The translations under genes and the position numbers were made by a program. A model generated the notes under the pieces. It saw only the letters and a program-made list of their open reading frames with translations. It did not search any database and had not been told where the DNA came from. From NCBI RefSeq assembly GCF_017826695.1, contig NZ_JAFFZW010000006.1, positions 248,001 through 312,000 of the forward strand: a stretch of 64,000 nt of DNA, read 5' to 3'. The stretch is from Pseudomonas alliivorans (GTDB lineage: Bacteria > Pseudomonadota > Gammaproteobacteria > Pseudomonadales > Pseudomonadaceae). Shown here in pieces: positions 27,800 through 38,220 of the stretch. The first letter of the stretch is position 1; each line of letters begins with the position of its first letter.

Positions 27800-27815
27800 G
27801 GGCACAGCCTTTGCT
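27800..27815 (+). promoter_or_regulatory. sigma-54 type promoter for the urea-transport operon
   Basis: GGGCACAGCCTTTGCT matches the -24/-12 consensus TGGCAC-N5-TTGCW, with exact 10-bp spacing between the GG and GC dinucleotides and one mismatch in the first base. Transcription would begin near 27826, leaving a leader of about 50 nt before the urtA ATG. This fits nitrogen-limitation control. Confidence 0.7.
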
Positions 27816-27875
27816 TGGAAGCCTTCAGAGAGTCGTTCTGCCAACCAAAAAAAACAGATCAACGGAGCCCGTCCA

Positions 27876-29141
27876 ATGAAGCGTCGCAGCCTGATCAAAG
27901 CCTTTACCCTGTCCGCATCCATCGCAGCAATGGGCCTTTCATGGACCGTTCAGGCCGCCGAAACCATCAAGGTCGGCATCCTGCATTCGCTTTCCGGGAC
28001 CATGGCCATTTCCGAGACCTCGTTGAAAGACATGGCGCTGATGACCATTGACGAGATCAACGCCAAGGGCGGCGTAAACGGCAAGATGCTGGAGCCAGTG
28101 GTCGTAGACCCTGCCTCCAACTGGCCGCTGTTCGCAGAAAAGGGTCGTCAGTTGCTGACCCAGGACAAGGTTGCCGTGGTGTTCGGCTGCTGGACATCGG
28201 TGTCGCGCAAATCAGTCCTGCCGGTGTTCGAGGAACTGAACGGCCTGTTGTTCTACCCGGTTCAGTACGAAGGCGAAGAGATGTCGCCCAACGTGTTCTA
28301 CACCGGTGCAGCGCCTAACCAGCAGGCCATTCCTGCAGTCGAGTACGTGATGAGCGAAGACGGTGGCGAAGCCAAGCGCTTCTTCCTGCTGGGCACCGAC
28401 TACGTCTACCCACGCACCACCAACAAGATTCTGCGCGCTTTCCTGCATTCCAAAGGCGTGAAGGACAGCGACATTGAAGAGGTCTACACCCCGTTCGGCC
28501 ACGCCGATTACCAGACCATCGTGGCGAACATCAAGAAGTTCTCCGCTGGCGGCAAGACAGCGGTCATTTCCACCGTCAACGGCGACTCCAACGTGCCGTT
28601 CTACAAGGAACTGGCCAACCAGGGCCTGAAAGCCACCGACGTACCGGTCGTGGCCTTCTCGGTCGGCGAAGAAGAACTGCGCGGCATCGACACCAAGCCG
28701 CTGGTCGGCCACCTCGCGGCCTGGAACTACTTCCAGTCGGTCGAGAACCCGGTCAACAAGAAATTCGTCGCTGACTGGACCGCCTACGCCAAGAAGAAAA
28801 ACCTGCCGGGCGCTGACAAGGCCGTGACCAACGACCCGATGGAAGCGACCTACGTCGGTATCCACATGTGGGCGCAGGCAGTCGAGAAGGCAAAGTCCAC
28901 CGACGTCGACAAGGTTCGTGAAGCCATGGCCGGGCAAACCTTCGCTGCGCCGTCCGGCTTCACCCTGACCATGGACAAGACCAATCACCACCTGCACAAG
29001 CCGGTGATGATCGGTGAAGTCGAGGAAAACGGTCAGTTCAACGTGGTCTGGCAGACCAAGGAGCCGATCCGCGCCCAGCCCTGGAGCCCCTACATCCCGG
29101 GTAACGACAAGAAGCCGGACCATGCAGTGAAGAGCAACTGA
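27876..29141 (+). CDS. urtA: urea ABC transporter, substrate-binding protein
   Basis: A 421-residue periplasmic binding protein of the urea/amide type. The leader MKRRSLIKAFTLSASIAAMG, ending at VQAAE, resembles a twin-arginine or Sec signal. The mature start TIKVGILHSLSGTMAISE is typical of the family. The ATG at 27876 has CGGAG upstream. It opens urtABCDE and directly precedes urease genes, so urea is the obvious ligand. Confidence 0.95.
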   Translation: MKRRSLIKAFTLSASIAAMGLSWTVQAAETIKVGILHSLSGTMAISETSLKDMALMTIDEINAKGGVNGKMLEPVVVDPASNWPLFAEKGRQLLTQDKVAVVFGCWTSVSRKSVLPVFEELNGLLFYPVQYEGEEMSPNVFYTGAAPNQQAIPAVEYVMSEDGGEAKRFFLLGTDYVYPRTTNKILRAFLHSKGVKDSDIEEVYTPFGHADYQTIVANIKKFSAGGKTAVISTVNGDSNVPFYKELANQGLKATDVPVVAFSVGEEELRGIDTKPLVGHLAAWNYFQSVENPVNKKFVADWTAYAKKKNLPGADKAVTNDPMEATYVGIHMWAQAVEKAKSTDVDKVREAMAGQTFAAPSGFTLTMDKTNHHLHKPVMIGEVEENGQFNVVWQTKEPIRAQPWSPYIPGNDKKPDHAVKSN

Positions 29142-29152
29142 TAACGGATGAT

Positions 29153-29176
29153 CGCTTCCACCGCCCTGTGGAAGCG
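29153..29176 (+). repeat. strong hairpin between urtA and urtB
   Basis: CGCTTCCAC / GTGGAAGCG forms a perfect 9-bp stem with a 6-nt loop, 12 bp after the urtA stop. No T-run follows. It may protect the urtA message or reduce read-through, giving more binding protein than permease. Confidence 0.55.
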
Positions 29177-29301
29177 AGTATGCCCGCGAAGCGGCCAGTG
29201 CATTCAACAGCACTGTGCAGCTTGATAGAAACGCCTTCGCGCGCAGGCTCGCTCCTACGGACGGGTGGATTTATCCAGACGTGTCCAGCAAGGCCATTGA
29301 T

Positions 29302-30891
29302 ATGCCCTCTTACCTTTACCGCCTGATCCTGGCCATTACCCTCCTGCTGCCTTTCACGGCGCAGGCCAGTGATGCAGGCGATTTCGCAGCGGCCAGTTCT
29401 TCGCAACAGGCAGATTTGCTTGAAGCCTGGGCGGCCAAACCCGCTCCTGAGCGGGTCGAACTGCTTGAAGCGCTGCGCGACGGCCGGGTTGCCGCCGACA
29501 GCAGCAAGCGGGCCTGGATCGAGAACAATGACCGCTATGTCGCAGTGGACGCCGATGTCCCGGCAGCGGCGGATGCCCCCACACCTGATGAACCGCGCAA
29601 ACTGCGCCTGAACAACCGGCTGCGAGGTCTGGTCGAGACCGCGCTGGCCAGCCACCAACTACTGGCAGCCGATGTAAAGCTGCGCATGGCCGCCGCCCTG
29701 CAACTGCAGAAAAGCGCCCGCCCTGCACAACTGGACCTGTTGAGCCAGCGCGTGGCAACCGAAACAGACTCCGGCGTCAAGGACGCACTGACCCTGGCAC
29801 TGGCCAACCTGCAATTGGTCGACAGCAGCCCCAGCGTGCGGCTTGCTGCCGTGCGCCTGCTGGGCGAAACCGGTGACCCACTGGCCCGCACGCGTCTTGA
29901 ATCGTTGCTGTCGCCTGGCGTGGAAACCGATGCGTCTGTGCGTATCGCCGCCGAAACCAGCCTGGCGCAGGTCAAACGCAAACTGATGATCGGGGAAATT
30001 CTCGGTCAGGCATTCAGTGGCATGTCGCTGGGCTCTATCCTGCTGCTGGCCGCACTGGGCCTGGCGATCACGTTCGGCCTGCTGGGCGTGATCAATATGG
30101 CACACGGCGAAATGCTGATGCTGGGTGCCTACTCGACCTATGTCGTGCAGTTGATGTTCCAGCGTTACGCACCGAGCGCCATCGAGTTTTACCCGTTGGT
30201 GGCGCTACCGGTGGCGTTCTTCGTGACGGCGCTGATCGGCATGGCTTTGGAACGTACGGTGATTCGCCATCTGTATGGCCGTCCGCTGGAAACCCTGCTT
30301 GCCACCTGGGGCATCAGCCTGATGCTGATTCAGGCCGTGCGCCTGGCCTTCGGTGCGCAGAACGTTGAAGTTGCCAACCCCGAGTGGCTGTCCGGCGGCA
30401 TTCAAGTGCTGCCCAATCTGGTGCTGCCTTACAACCGCATCGTGATCATCGCCTTCGCGTTGTTCGTGGTGGTGCTGACCTGGCTGTTGCTGAACAAGAC
30501 CCGTCTGGGCCTGAACGTGCGCGCCGTGACCCAGAACCGCAACATGGCCGCCTGTTGTGGCGTGCCGACCGGACGCATCGACATGATGGCCTTCGGACTG
30601 GGCTCGGGTATTGCCGGACTGGGCGGCGTCGCCCTGAGCCAGATCGGCAACGTCGGTCCGGACCTGGGCCAAAGCTACATTATCGACTCGTTCCTGGTGG
30701 TGGTGCTCGGTGGCGTCGGGCAACTGGCGGGCAGCGTGATGGCGGCTTTCGGGCTGGGCATCGCCAACAAGATTCTCGAACCGCAAATCGGCGCCGTACT
30801 GGGCAAGATCCTGATCCTGGCGCTGATCATTCTGTTTATTCAGAAACGTCCGCAAGGCCTCTTCGCATTGAAAGGACGGGTGATTGACTGA
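29302..30891 (+). CDS. urtB: urea ABC transporter, permease UrtB
   Basis: A 529-residue protein with a signal-like start (YLYRLILAITLLLPFTAQAS), then a roughly 200-residue soluble region with HEAT-like helices (SVRLAAVRLLGETGDPLAR), then a LivH-type permease of about eight helices (from about 235). This long N-terminal extension is usual for UrtB. The ATG at 29302 is preferred since it begins the signal. The stop overlaps the urtC start by one base. Confidence 0.93.
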   Translation: MPSYLYRLILAITLLLPFTAQASDAGDFAAASSSQQADLLEAWAAKPAPERVELLEALRDGRVAADSSKRAWIENNDRYVAVDADVPAAADAPTPDEPRKLRLNNRLRGLVETALASHQLLAADVKLRMAAALQLQKSARPAQLDLLSQRVATETDSGVKDALTLALANLQLVDSSPSVRLAAVRLLGETGDPLARTRLESLLSPGVETDASVRIAAETSLAQVKRKLMIGEILGQAFSGMSLGSILLLAALGLAITFGLLGVINMAHGEMLMLGAYSTYVVQLMFQRYAPSAIEFYPLVALPVAFFVTALIGMALERTVIRHLYGRPLETLLATWGISLMLIQAVRLAFGAQNVEVANPEWLSGGIQVLPNLVLPYNRIVIIAFALFVVVLTWLLLNKTRLGLNVRAVTQNRNMAACCGVPTGRIDMMAFGLGSGIAGLGGVALSQIGNVGPDLGQSYIIDSFLVVVLGGVGQLAGSVMAAFGLGIANKILEPQIGAVLGKILILALIILFIQKRPQGLFALKGRVID

Positions 30892-31970
30892 TGAGCCAGC
30901 CATTGATGGTAACCGCTGCACAAAAGGTCGGCCCCAAGGGCACGCTGACGGTGGGTATTCTGGTGCTGGCTGTCCTGCTGGCCATGCCGCTGCTCTCGTT
31001 GCTGCCAGCCGATAACGGCCTGCAGGTATCGGCCTACACCCTGACACTGGTGGGCAAGATTCTCTGCTATGCCATCGTCGCCCTGGCACTGGATCTGGTC
31101 TGGGGTTACGCGGGACTGCTATCGCTGGGCCACGGCCTGTTCTTTGCGCTGGGCGGTTATGCCATGGGGATGTACCTGATGCGCGAAGCGGCAGGTGACG
31201 GCCTGCCCGCGTTCATGACCTTCCTGTCGTGGACCGAGCTGCCGTGGTACTGGGCCGGCACTGACAATTTCCTGTGGGCCATATGCCTGGTGGTTCTGGC
31301 ACCGGGCCTGCTGGCGCTGGTGTTCGGCTTCTTCGCGTTCCGCTCGCGGATCAAGGGCGTGTACTTCTCGATCATGACCCAAGCCCTGACCTTCGCGGGC
31401 ATGCTGCTGTTCTTCCGCAACGAAACCGGTTTTGGCGGCAACAACGGTTTTACTAATTTCCGCAGCATTCTGGGTTTCAGCATCAGCTCACAGGGCACGC
31501 GGGCGACGCTGTTTCTGGCGACCGTGATGCTGCTGGTGGTCAGCCTGTACGTCGGCTGGCGGCTGGCACAGAGCAAGTTCGGCCGGGTGCTGACCGCCCT
31601 GCGTGATGCGGAGAACCGTCTGATGTTCTGCGGCTACGATCCTCGCGGTTTCAAGCTGTTCGTCTGGGTCCTGAGCGCGGTCCTCTGCGGTCTGGCGGGT
31701 GCGTTGTACGTGCCGCAGGTCGGCATCATCAACCCGAGTGAAATGTCACCGACCAACTCCATCGAAGCGGCGGTCTGGGTGGCGCTGGGCGGGCGCGGCA
31801 CGCTGATTGGCCCGCTTTTGGGTGCCGGTCTGGTCAACGGCATGAAAAGCTGGTTCACCGTGGCATTCCCGGAATACTGGCTGTTCTTTCTTGGCGCACT
31901 GTTCATCATCGTCACGCTCTACTTGCCCAAAGGCGTCATCGGCGTACTGAAGAAAAGGAGCGAGTCATGA
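30891..31970 (+). CDS. urtC: urea ABC transporter, permease UrtC
   Basis: A 359-residue LivM-type inner-membrane permease with about ten helices. The family segments LALDLVWGYAGLLSLGHGLF and AVWVALGGRGTLIGPLLGAG are clear. It overlaps urtB by 1 bp and urtD by 4 bp, so translation of the three genes is probably coupled. Confidence 0.95.
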   Translation: MSQPLMVTAAQKVGPKGTLTVGILVLAVLLAMPLLSLLPADNGLQVSAYTLTLVGKILCYAIVALALDLVWGYAGLLSLGHGLFFALGGYAMGMYLMREAAGDGLPAFMTFLSWTELPWYWAGTDNFLWAICLVVLAPGLLALVFGFFAFRSRIKGVYFSIMTQALTFAGMLLFFRNETGFGGNNGFTNFRSILGFSISSQGTRATLFLATVMLLVVSLYVGWRLAQSKFGRVLTALRDAENRLMFCGYDPRGFKLFVWVLSAVLCGLAGALYVPQVGIINPSEMSPTNSIEAAVWVALGGRGTLIGPLLGAGLVNGMKSWFTVAFPEYWLFFLGALFIIVTLYLPKGVIGVLKKRSES

Positions 31971-32827
31971 AAACCACGCCAACGCCCTCTTTCATGCTGG
32001 AACCCGTGCTGGACCCCAACTCCGATGCGGGCACCAGCCGCGACGCGCTGGGGCTGGGACAAAGCGCCGGCAAAGGACTGAATACACGCCACGGCACGAT
32101 CCTGACCCTGGAAGACATCAGCGTCAGTTTCGATGGGTTCAAGGCGCTCAATGAGTTGAATCTGTACATCAGCGTCGGCGAACTGCGCTGCATCATCGGC
32201 CCCAACGGCGCAGGCAAGACCACGCTGATGGACGTGATCACTGGCAAGACCCGGCCCAGCCACGGCAAGGCCTGGTTCGGCGAAACGCTGGACCTGACCC
32301 AGATGAGCGAAGTACAGATCGCCCAGGCCGGAATCGGGCGCAAGTTCCAGAAGCCTACAGTGTTCGAGGCACTGAGCGTGTTCGAAAACCTGGAACTGGC
32401 GCAGAAGACCGACAAGTCGGTATGGGCCAGCCTGCGCGCACGCCTGAACGGCGAACAACGCGACCGGATCAACGAGGTGCTGGAGACCATTCGCCTGACA
32501 GGTTCCGTGCAGCGCCCGGCAGGGCTGCTGTCCCACGGTCAGAAACAGTTTCTGGAAATCGGCATGCTGCTGGTTCAGGACCCTCAATTGTTGCTGCTCG
32601 ACGAGCCGGTCGCAGGCATGACCGATGCCGAGACCGAATTCACTGCCGAACTGTTCAAGAGCCTGGCGGGCAAGCACTCGCTGATGGTGGTCGAGCACGA
32701 CATGGGCTTCGTCGGCTCGATTGCCGACCATGTGACCGTACTGCATCAGGGCAGCGTACTCGCCGAAGGCTCGCTGAATGACGTACAGGCAGACGAGCGC
32801 GTGATCGAGGTGTATCTGGGCCGTTGA
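31967..32827 (+). CDS. urtD: urea ABC transporter, ATPase UrtD
   Basis: A 286-residue ATPase with Walker A GPNGAGKTT, signature LLSHGQKQFLEIG (degenerate LSGGQ) and Walker B LLLLDEPVAGMTD. An N-terminal extension of about 35 residues precedes the ABC fold. It works with UrtE to drive urea uptake. The ATGA overlap with urtC supports the chosen start. Confidence 0.94.
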   Translation: MKTTPTPSFMLEPVLDPNSDAGTSRDALGLGQSAGKGLNTRHGTILTLEDISVSFDGFKALNELNLYISVGELRCIIGPNGAGKTTLMDVITGKTRPSHGKAWFGETLDLTQMSEVQIAQAGIGRKFQKPTVFEALSVFENLELAQKTDKSVWASLRARLNGEQRDRINEVLETIRLTGSVQRPAGLLSHGQKQFLEIGMLLVQDPQLLLLDEPVAGMTDAETEFTAELFKSLAGKHSLMVVEHDMGFVGSIADHVTVLHQGSVLAEGSLNDVQADERVIEVYLGR

Positions 32828-32916
32828 GGCTGACGCGATCATTCCCGTGCTCTAAGTGGGAAGGCATCTCGCGTCGCATAACGGCGATCAAGCTGTCACA
32901 AAAGAGAACATGAACC

Positions 32917-33615
32917 ATGCTGCAGGTCGAAAAGCTTCATCAATATTACGGCGGCAGCCACATTCTGCGTGGCCTGTCCTTTGACGTGAAGGTCGGTGAA
33001 GTCACCTGCCTGCTGGGTCGCAACGGTGTAGGCAAGACCACGCTTTTGCGAGTGTTGATGGGGCTGTTGCCATCGAAGGAAGGTTCGGTGCAATGGGAAG
33101 GCAAGGCCATCACCGGCTTCAAACCGCATCAGCGCGTACACGCCGGTATCGCTTACGTACCGCAGGGCCGGGAAATCTTCGGACGGCTGACGGTCGAGGA
33201 AAACCTGTTGATGGGTCTTTCGCGCTTTCCCGGCTCGGAGGCCAAAGAGGTGCCGGCATTCATCTACGAGTTGTTCCCGGTGCTACTGCAAATGAAACAC
33301 CGCCGTGGCGGCGACCTGTCGGGCGGTCAGCAGCAACAACTGGCGATCGGTCGCGCACTGGCAAGTCGTCCGCGCCTGCTGATTCTCGATGAGCCCACCG
33401 AAGGCATTCAGCCGTCGGTGATCAAGGAAATTGGTGCAGTGATCAAGAAGCTGGCCGAGCGCGGCGACATGGCGATTCTGCTGGTAGAGCAGTTCTACGA
33501 CTTTGCGGCCGAACTGGCGGACCAGTATCTGGTGATGTCCCGGGGTGAGATCGTGCAGCAGGGCCGTGGAGAAAACATGGAAACCGAAGGCGTTCGCGGA
33601 CTGGTCACCATTTGA
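32917..33615 (+). CDS. urtE: urea ABC transporter, ATPase UrtE
   Basis: A 232-residue ATPase with Walker A GRNGVGKTT, signature LSGGQQQQLAIGRAL and Walker B LLILDEPTEGIQP. An 89-bp gap separates it from urtD. It completes the importer, and the urease assembly gene ureD follows 48 bp later, which suggests uptake and hydrolysis are coexpressed. Confidence 0.94.
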   Translation: MLQVEKLHQYYGGSHILRGLSFDVKVGEVTCLLGRNGVGKTTLLRVLMGLLPSKEGSVQWEGKAITGFKPHQRVHAGIAYVPQGREIFGRLTVEENLLMGLSRFPGSEAKEVPAFIYELFPVLLQMKHRRGGDLSGGQQQQLAIGRALASRPRLLILDEPTEGIQPSVIKEIGAVIKKLAERGDMAILLVEQFYDFAAELADQYLVMSRGEIVQQGRGENMETEGVRGLVTI

Positions 33616-33663
33616 TGTGCCAATCCGTTATCGTGAAGCACCGGACCCGGAATTGAAGACGCT

Positions 33664-34509
33664 ATGAATCTGCCTGCCAACACCGCCCTGTTTACGCCCA
33701 GCTGGCACGCCGAGCTGGAACTGGGCTATGGCCGTTTCGACGACAGTACGCGGCCGGTTCAGCGACGCCACAAAGGTCCGCTGCGGGTGCAAAAACACCT
33801 GTACGCCGAAGGCCCGCAAGTGTGTCAGCACATCATCGTCCACCCGCCCGGCGGTATCGCGGGCGGCGACCGTCTGGATATTTCTGCCCACGTCGGCACT
33901 GACGCCTGGGCACAGCTGACAAGCCCCGGTGCGGCAAAATGGTATCGCGCGGCAAGCCCGGCGTTTCAGCAACTGGAACTGCGAGTCGAGGCTGGCGCGA
34001 CGCTGGAATGGCTGCCTCAGGAAACCATCGTGTTCAGTAATGCCCAGGCAGAACTGACCACTCGCATCGAACTGAAAGGCAACGCGAAGCTGTGTTACTG
34101 GGATGTCGTGGCGCTGGGCCGTCCGGCCAGTGGCGAGCGTTTTGAGCACGGGCACTTTCAGTCCGCGCTGGATATCCGCCGCGACGGCACATTGATCTGG
34201 CATGAACGTCAACGCATTATCGGTGGCGACGGGCTGCTGGATTCACCGGTCGGGCTGGATGGCCATACGGTATTTGCCACGTTGTTGATCACCGGCGAAG
34301 TGGACAGCGAACTGCTTGAAGCCTGCCGCAGCCTGCCGATGCCCAACCCGGTACGCGGTGACCTGACCCAACTGCCAGGGCTGGTCGTGGCGCGCTGTCT
34401 GGCCGACGAAGCCTTGCATGCAAGAGCCTGGCTGATCGAAGTCTGGAAAAAACTGCGTCCGGCCCTGCTGGGACGCGAGGCGGTGACGCCGAGAATCTGG
34501 AATACATGA
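33664..34509 (+). CDS. ureD: urease accessory protein UreD
   Basis: A 281-residue chaperone that binds apo-urease and recruits UreF and UreG for nickel insertion. Family segments VHPPGGIAGGDRLDI, TSPGAAKWYRA and LEWLPQETIVF are present. The ATG at 33664 gives the standard length. A truncated REP hairpin separates it from ureA. Confidence 0.95.
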   Translation: MNLPANTALFTPSWHAELELGYGRFDDSTRPVQRRHKGPLRVQKHLYAEGPQVCQHIIVHPPGGIAGGDRLDISAHVGTDAWAQLTSPGAAKWYRAASPAFQQLELRVEAGATLEWLPQETIVFSNAQAELTTRIELKGNAKLCYWDVVALGRPASGERFEHGHFQSALDIRRDGTLIWHERQRIIGGDGLLDSPVGLDGHTVFATLLITGEVDSELLEACRSLPMPNPVRGDLTQLPGLVVARCLADEALHARAWLIEVWKKLRPALLGREAVTPRIWNT

Positions 34510-34517
34510 ACATGGAA

Positions 34518-34547
34518 TTGTGGGAGGCGGCTTGCCACCTCCCACAA
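34518..34547. repeat. short REP hairpin between ureD and ureA
   Basis: TTGTGGGAGG and CCTCCCACAA flank a 10-bp centre (CGGCTTGCCA). It is a cut-down copy of the 163-250 REP element and lies within the presumed urease transcript. Confidence 0.75.
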
Positions 34548-34599
34548 AAGCGCCAACAACGGCTGCACAGCAACCCGAATACCACGACACGGAAACCCC

Positions 34600-34902
34600 A
34601 TGGACCTGACGCCACGCGAAAAAGACAAGCTGCTGATTTTCACTGCCGGACTGGTTGCCGAACGGCGCCTGGCGCGCGGGGTGAAGCTCAACTATCCGGA
34701 GGCCATGGCCTACATTTCCGCAGCGCTGCTCGAAGGCGCACGGGACGGTCAGACAGTTGCCGACCTGATGCACTACGGCACGACGCTGCTGACCCGCGAG
34801 CAAGTGATGGAGGGCATCCCGGAAATGATTCCGGAGATTCAGGTGGAAGCGACGTTTCCAGACGGGACCAAGCTGGTCACCGTGCATCAGCCGATTGCCT
34901 GA
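34600..34902 (+). CDS. ureA: urease subunit gamma
   Basis: A 100-residue structural subunit of urease beginning MDLTPREKDKLLIFTAGLVA, full-length and canonical, with the conserved GVKLNYPEAMAYI and MPEIQ-like EMIPEIQVEATFPDGTKLV ends. It assembles with UreB and UreC in an (alpha-beta-gamma)3 enzyme. Two acetyltransferase genes separate it from ureB. Confidence 0.97.
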   Translation: MDLTPREKDKLLIFTAGLVAERRLARGVKLNYPEAMAYISAALLEGARDGQTVADLMHYGTTLLTREQVMEGIPEMIPEIQVEATFPDGTKLVTVHQPIA

Positions 34903-34911
34903 GAGAACAGC

Positions 34912-35454
34912 ATGACAGACGTGATTCGTGACGCGCTGCCGGACGATCTGCCCGGCGTCCTCGTCATCTATAACGATGCGGTGCTCAACACCACCGCCAT
35001 CTGGAACGAACAGCCGGTCGACCTGGCAAACCGTCAGGCGTGGTACGACTCCCGCCAGACGCAGGCCTATCCGATCCTGGTGGCCGTGGATGCGACAGGC
35101 GACGTGCTGGGTTACTCATCGTTTGGCGACTGGCGTCCTTTCGAAGGCTTTCGTCAAACGGTCGAGCATTCGGTGTACGTGCGAGCCGATCAGCGTGGCA
35201 AGGGTCTGGGGCCAAAACTGATGTCAGCCTTGATCGAACGCGCCCGCGCCTGTGACAAGCACATGATGGTAGCGGCCATCGAAAGCGGCAACGCTGCCTC
35301 TATTTACCTGCATGAACGACTAGGCTTCAAGACCACTGGCCAGATGCCGCAGGTCGGCACCAAGTTCGGTCGCTGGCTGGACCTGACTTTCATGCAGTTG
35401 GACCTGTCGCCCGGCGCTCAGCCCCCTGCTTCGCAAGCCCCCACACCCGCCTAG
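34912..35454 (+). CDS. GNAT acetyltransferase, phosphinothricin/methionine sulfoximine type
   Basis: A 180-residue GNAT enzyme close to the pat/bar family, with YVRADQRGKGLGPKLM as the acetyl-CoA binding motif A and ENPASIYLHERLGFK-like SGNAASIYLHERLGFKTTGQ. The P. aeruginosa gene at the same site (PA4866) has been characterised as acetylating methionine sulfoximine and sulfone. It starts 9 bp after ureA, so it is embedded in the urease operon. Detoxifying glutamine synthetase inhibitors would suit nitrogen metabolism. Confidence 0.9.
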   Translation: MTDVIRDALPDDLPGVLVIYNDAVLNTTAIWNEQPVDLANRQAWYDSRQTQAYPILVAVDATGDVLGYSSFGDWRPFEGFRQTVEHSVYVRADQRGKGLGPKLMSALIERARACDKHMMVAAIESGNAASIYLHERLGFKTTGQMPQVGTKFGRWLDLTFMQLDLSPGAQPPASQAPTPA

Positions 35455-35467
35455 ACGAGAACCGTCC

Positions 35468-36001
35468 ATGAACCCAGCACAGTTGCGTCGCGTCACCACC
35501 GAAAGCTTCGCGCATTACCGCCAGGGCCTGGCTCAGCTGTTGTTCGACACCGTTCATGATGGCGCCTCGGTCGGGTTCATGGCGGACCTGACGCTGGAAC
35601 AGGCGCTGGGCTGGTGCGATGGCTTAAGAGCCGATGTCGCCTCAGGCGACCTGTTGCTGTGGGTCGTGGTCGACAATGAACGTCTGCAGGCCAGCGCACA
35701 ACTTGCACTGTGCCAGAAGCCCAACGGGCTCAACCGCGCCGAAGTGCAGAAGCTGATGGTGCTGCCTGCGGCACGCGGCCACGGTCTGGGCAGACAACTG
35801 ATGGAAGCGGTCGAACAGACCGCCATGAAACTCAAACGCGGCCTGCTGTATCTGGACACCGAAGCAGGCTCGACGGCCGAAGCCTTCTACCGCTCGATGG
35901 CCTATACCCGCGTGGGCGAACTGCCTGATTATTGCGCAACACCGGACGGTCGCTACAGACCGACCGCCATTTACTTCAAAACCTTGGGGCAACCGACATG
36001 A
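35468..36001 (+). CDS. GNAT acetyltransferase of unknown substrate
   Basis: A 177-residue GNAT protein with motif A VLPAARGHGLGRQLMEAVEQ and a conserved end GSTAEAFYRSMAYTRVGELP. It is unlike the preceding pat-type gene, so it is not a recent duplicate. It lies 13 bp after that gene and overlaps ureB by 4 bp (ATGA), which ties its translation to urease. The substrate is unknown. Confidence 0.85.
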   Translation: MNPAQLRRVTTESFAHYRQGLAQLLFDTVHDGASVGFMADLTLEQALGWCDGLRADVASGDLLLWVVVDNERLQASAQLALCQKPNGLNRAEVQKLMVLPAARGHGLGRQLMEAVEQTAMKLKRGLLYLDTEAGSTAEAFYRSMAYTRVGELPDYCATPDGRYRPTAIYFKTLGQPT

Positions 36002-36306
36002 TCCCTGGCCAATACCGGATCCAGCCCGGCGAGATCGAACTCAACGCCGGCCGCCGCACCCTGAGCCTGACCGTCGCCAACAGTGGCGACCGTCCGATTC
36101 AGGTGGGCTCGCACTTTCACTTTTTCGAAACCAACGATGCCCTGACCTTCGACCGTGCCGCCAGCCGCGGCATGCGCCTGAATATCCCCGCCGGCACTGC
36201 CGTGCGCTTCGAGCCTGGACAGGCACGCGAGGTTGAGCTGGTGGACCTGGCGGGATTGCGCAAGGTGTACGGGTTTGCCGGTCGCGTGATGGGCGAGCTG
36301 GATTGA
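35998..36306 (+). CDS. ureB: urease subunit beta
   Basis: A 102-residue structural subunit beginning MIPGQYRIQPGEIELNAGR. It carries the conserved NSGDRPIQVGSHFHFFETN and RLNIPAGTAVRFEPGQ segments. The ATG at 35998 overlaps the stop of the upstream acetyltransferase. The reading frame extends further upstream but only across that gene. Confidence 0.96.
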   Translation: MIPGQYRIQPGEIELNAGRRTLSLTVANSGDRPIQVGSHFHFFETNDALTFDRAASRGMRLNIPAGTAVRFEPGQAREVELVDLAGLRKVYGFAGRVMGELD

Positions 36307-36377
36307 TTTACGTGGGCTCAGGTCGCTCTTACGCGCCGGGCAAGACTGCAGCCCGTGACGCTCCGCACCACGAAACG

Positions 36378-36426
36378 GACGCAGAGCGTCCAGAGAAGCG
36401 TTACCACGCAGCGTGTGGGAACGATC
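36378..36426. repeat. second repetitive-element family, copy before ureC
   Basis: GACGCAGAGCGTC, then GTGGGAACGATC on the plus strand. Its complement aligns with 48563-48612 (GATCGT, then ACGCTCTGCGTC). A partial copy is at 51831-51852. This is a known style of short P. syringae intergenic repeat and lies in the ureB-ureC spacer. Confidence 0.6.
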
Positions 36427-36460
36427 CGTGCGGGGCCAATAAAGTACTCAAGGAATCACC

Positions 36461-38161
<1,701 letters not shown>

Positions 38162-38167
38162 AACCAA

Positions 38168-38196
38168 GAGGGGCCTTTCACAGGGAAGGCCCCTCA
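38168..38196 (+). terminator. terminator-like hairpin after ureC
   Basis: GAGGGGCCTTtCACAGGGAAGGCCCCTC forms a strong GC-rich stem 8 bp after the ureC stop, the end of the urtA-ureC block. No long T-run follows, so termination strength is uncertain. Confidence 0.65.
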
Positions 38197-38220
38197 TGCC
38201 TGGCGGACGCATCAAACGAT

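Larger units (their letters stand above)
27378..27875. other. 498-bp divergent intergenic region, RHS gene / urtA
   Basis: Non-coding as far as I can tell. It holds the RHS ribosome binding site (27381-27393 on the minus strand), four GCACCA half-sites between 27647 and 27749, a sigma-54 type promoter at 27800-27815 and the leader of urtA. Confidence 0.6.

Noticed and set aside
27414..27875. N-terminal extension of urtA
   Set aside because: The frame stays open for 154 codons before the true start, but the true ATG at 27876 begins a signal peptide, has CGGAG upstream and lies after the sigma-54 promoter.
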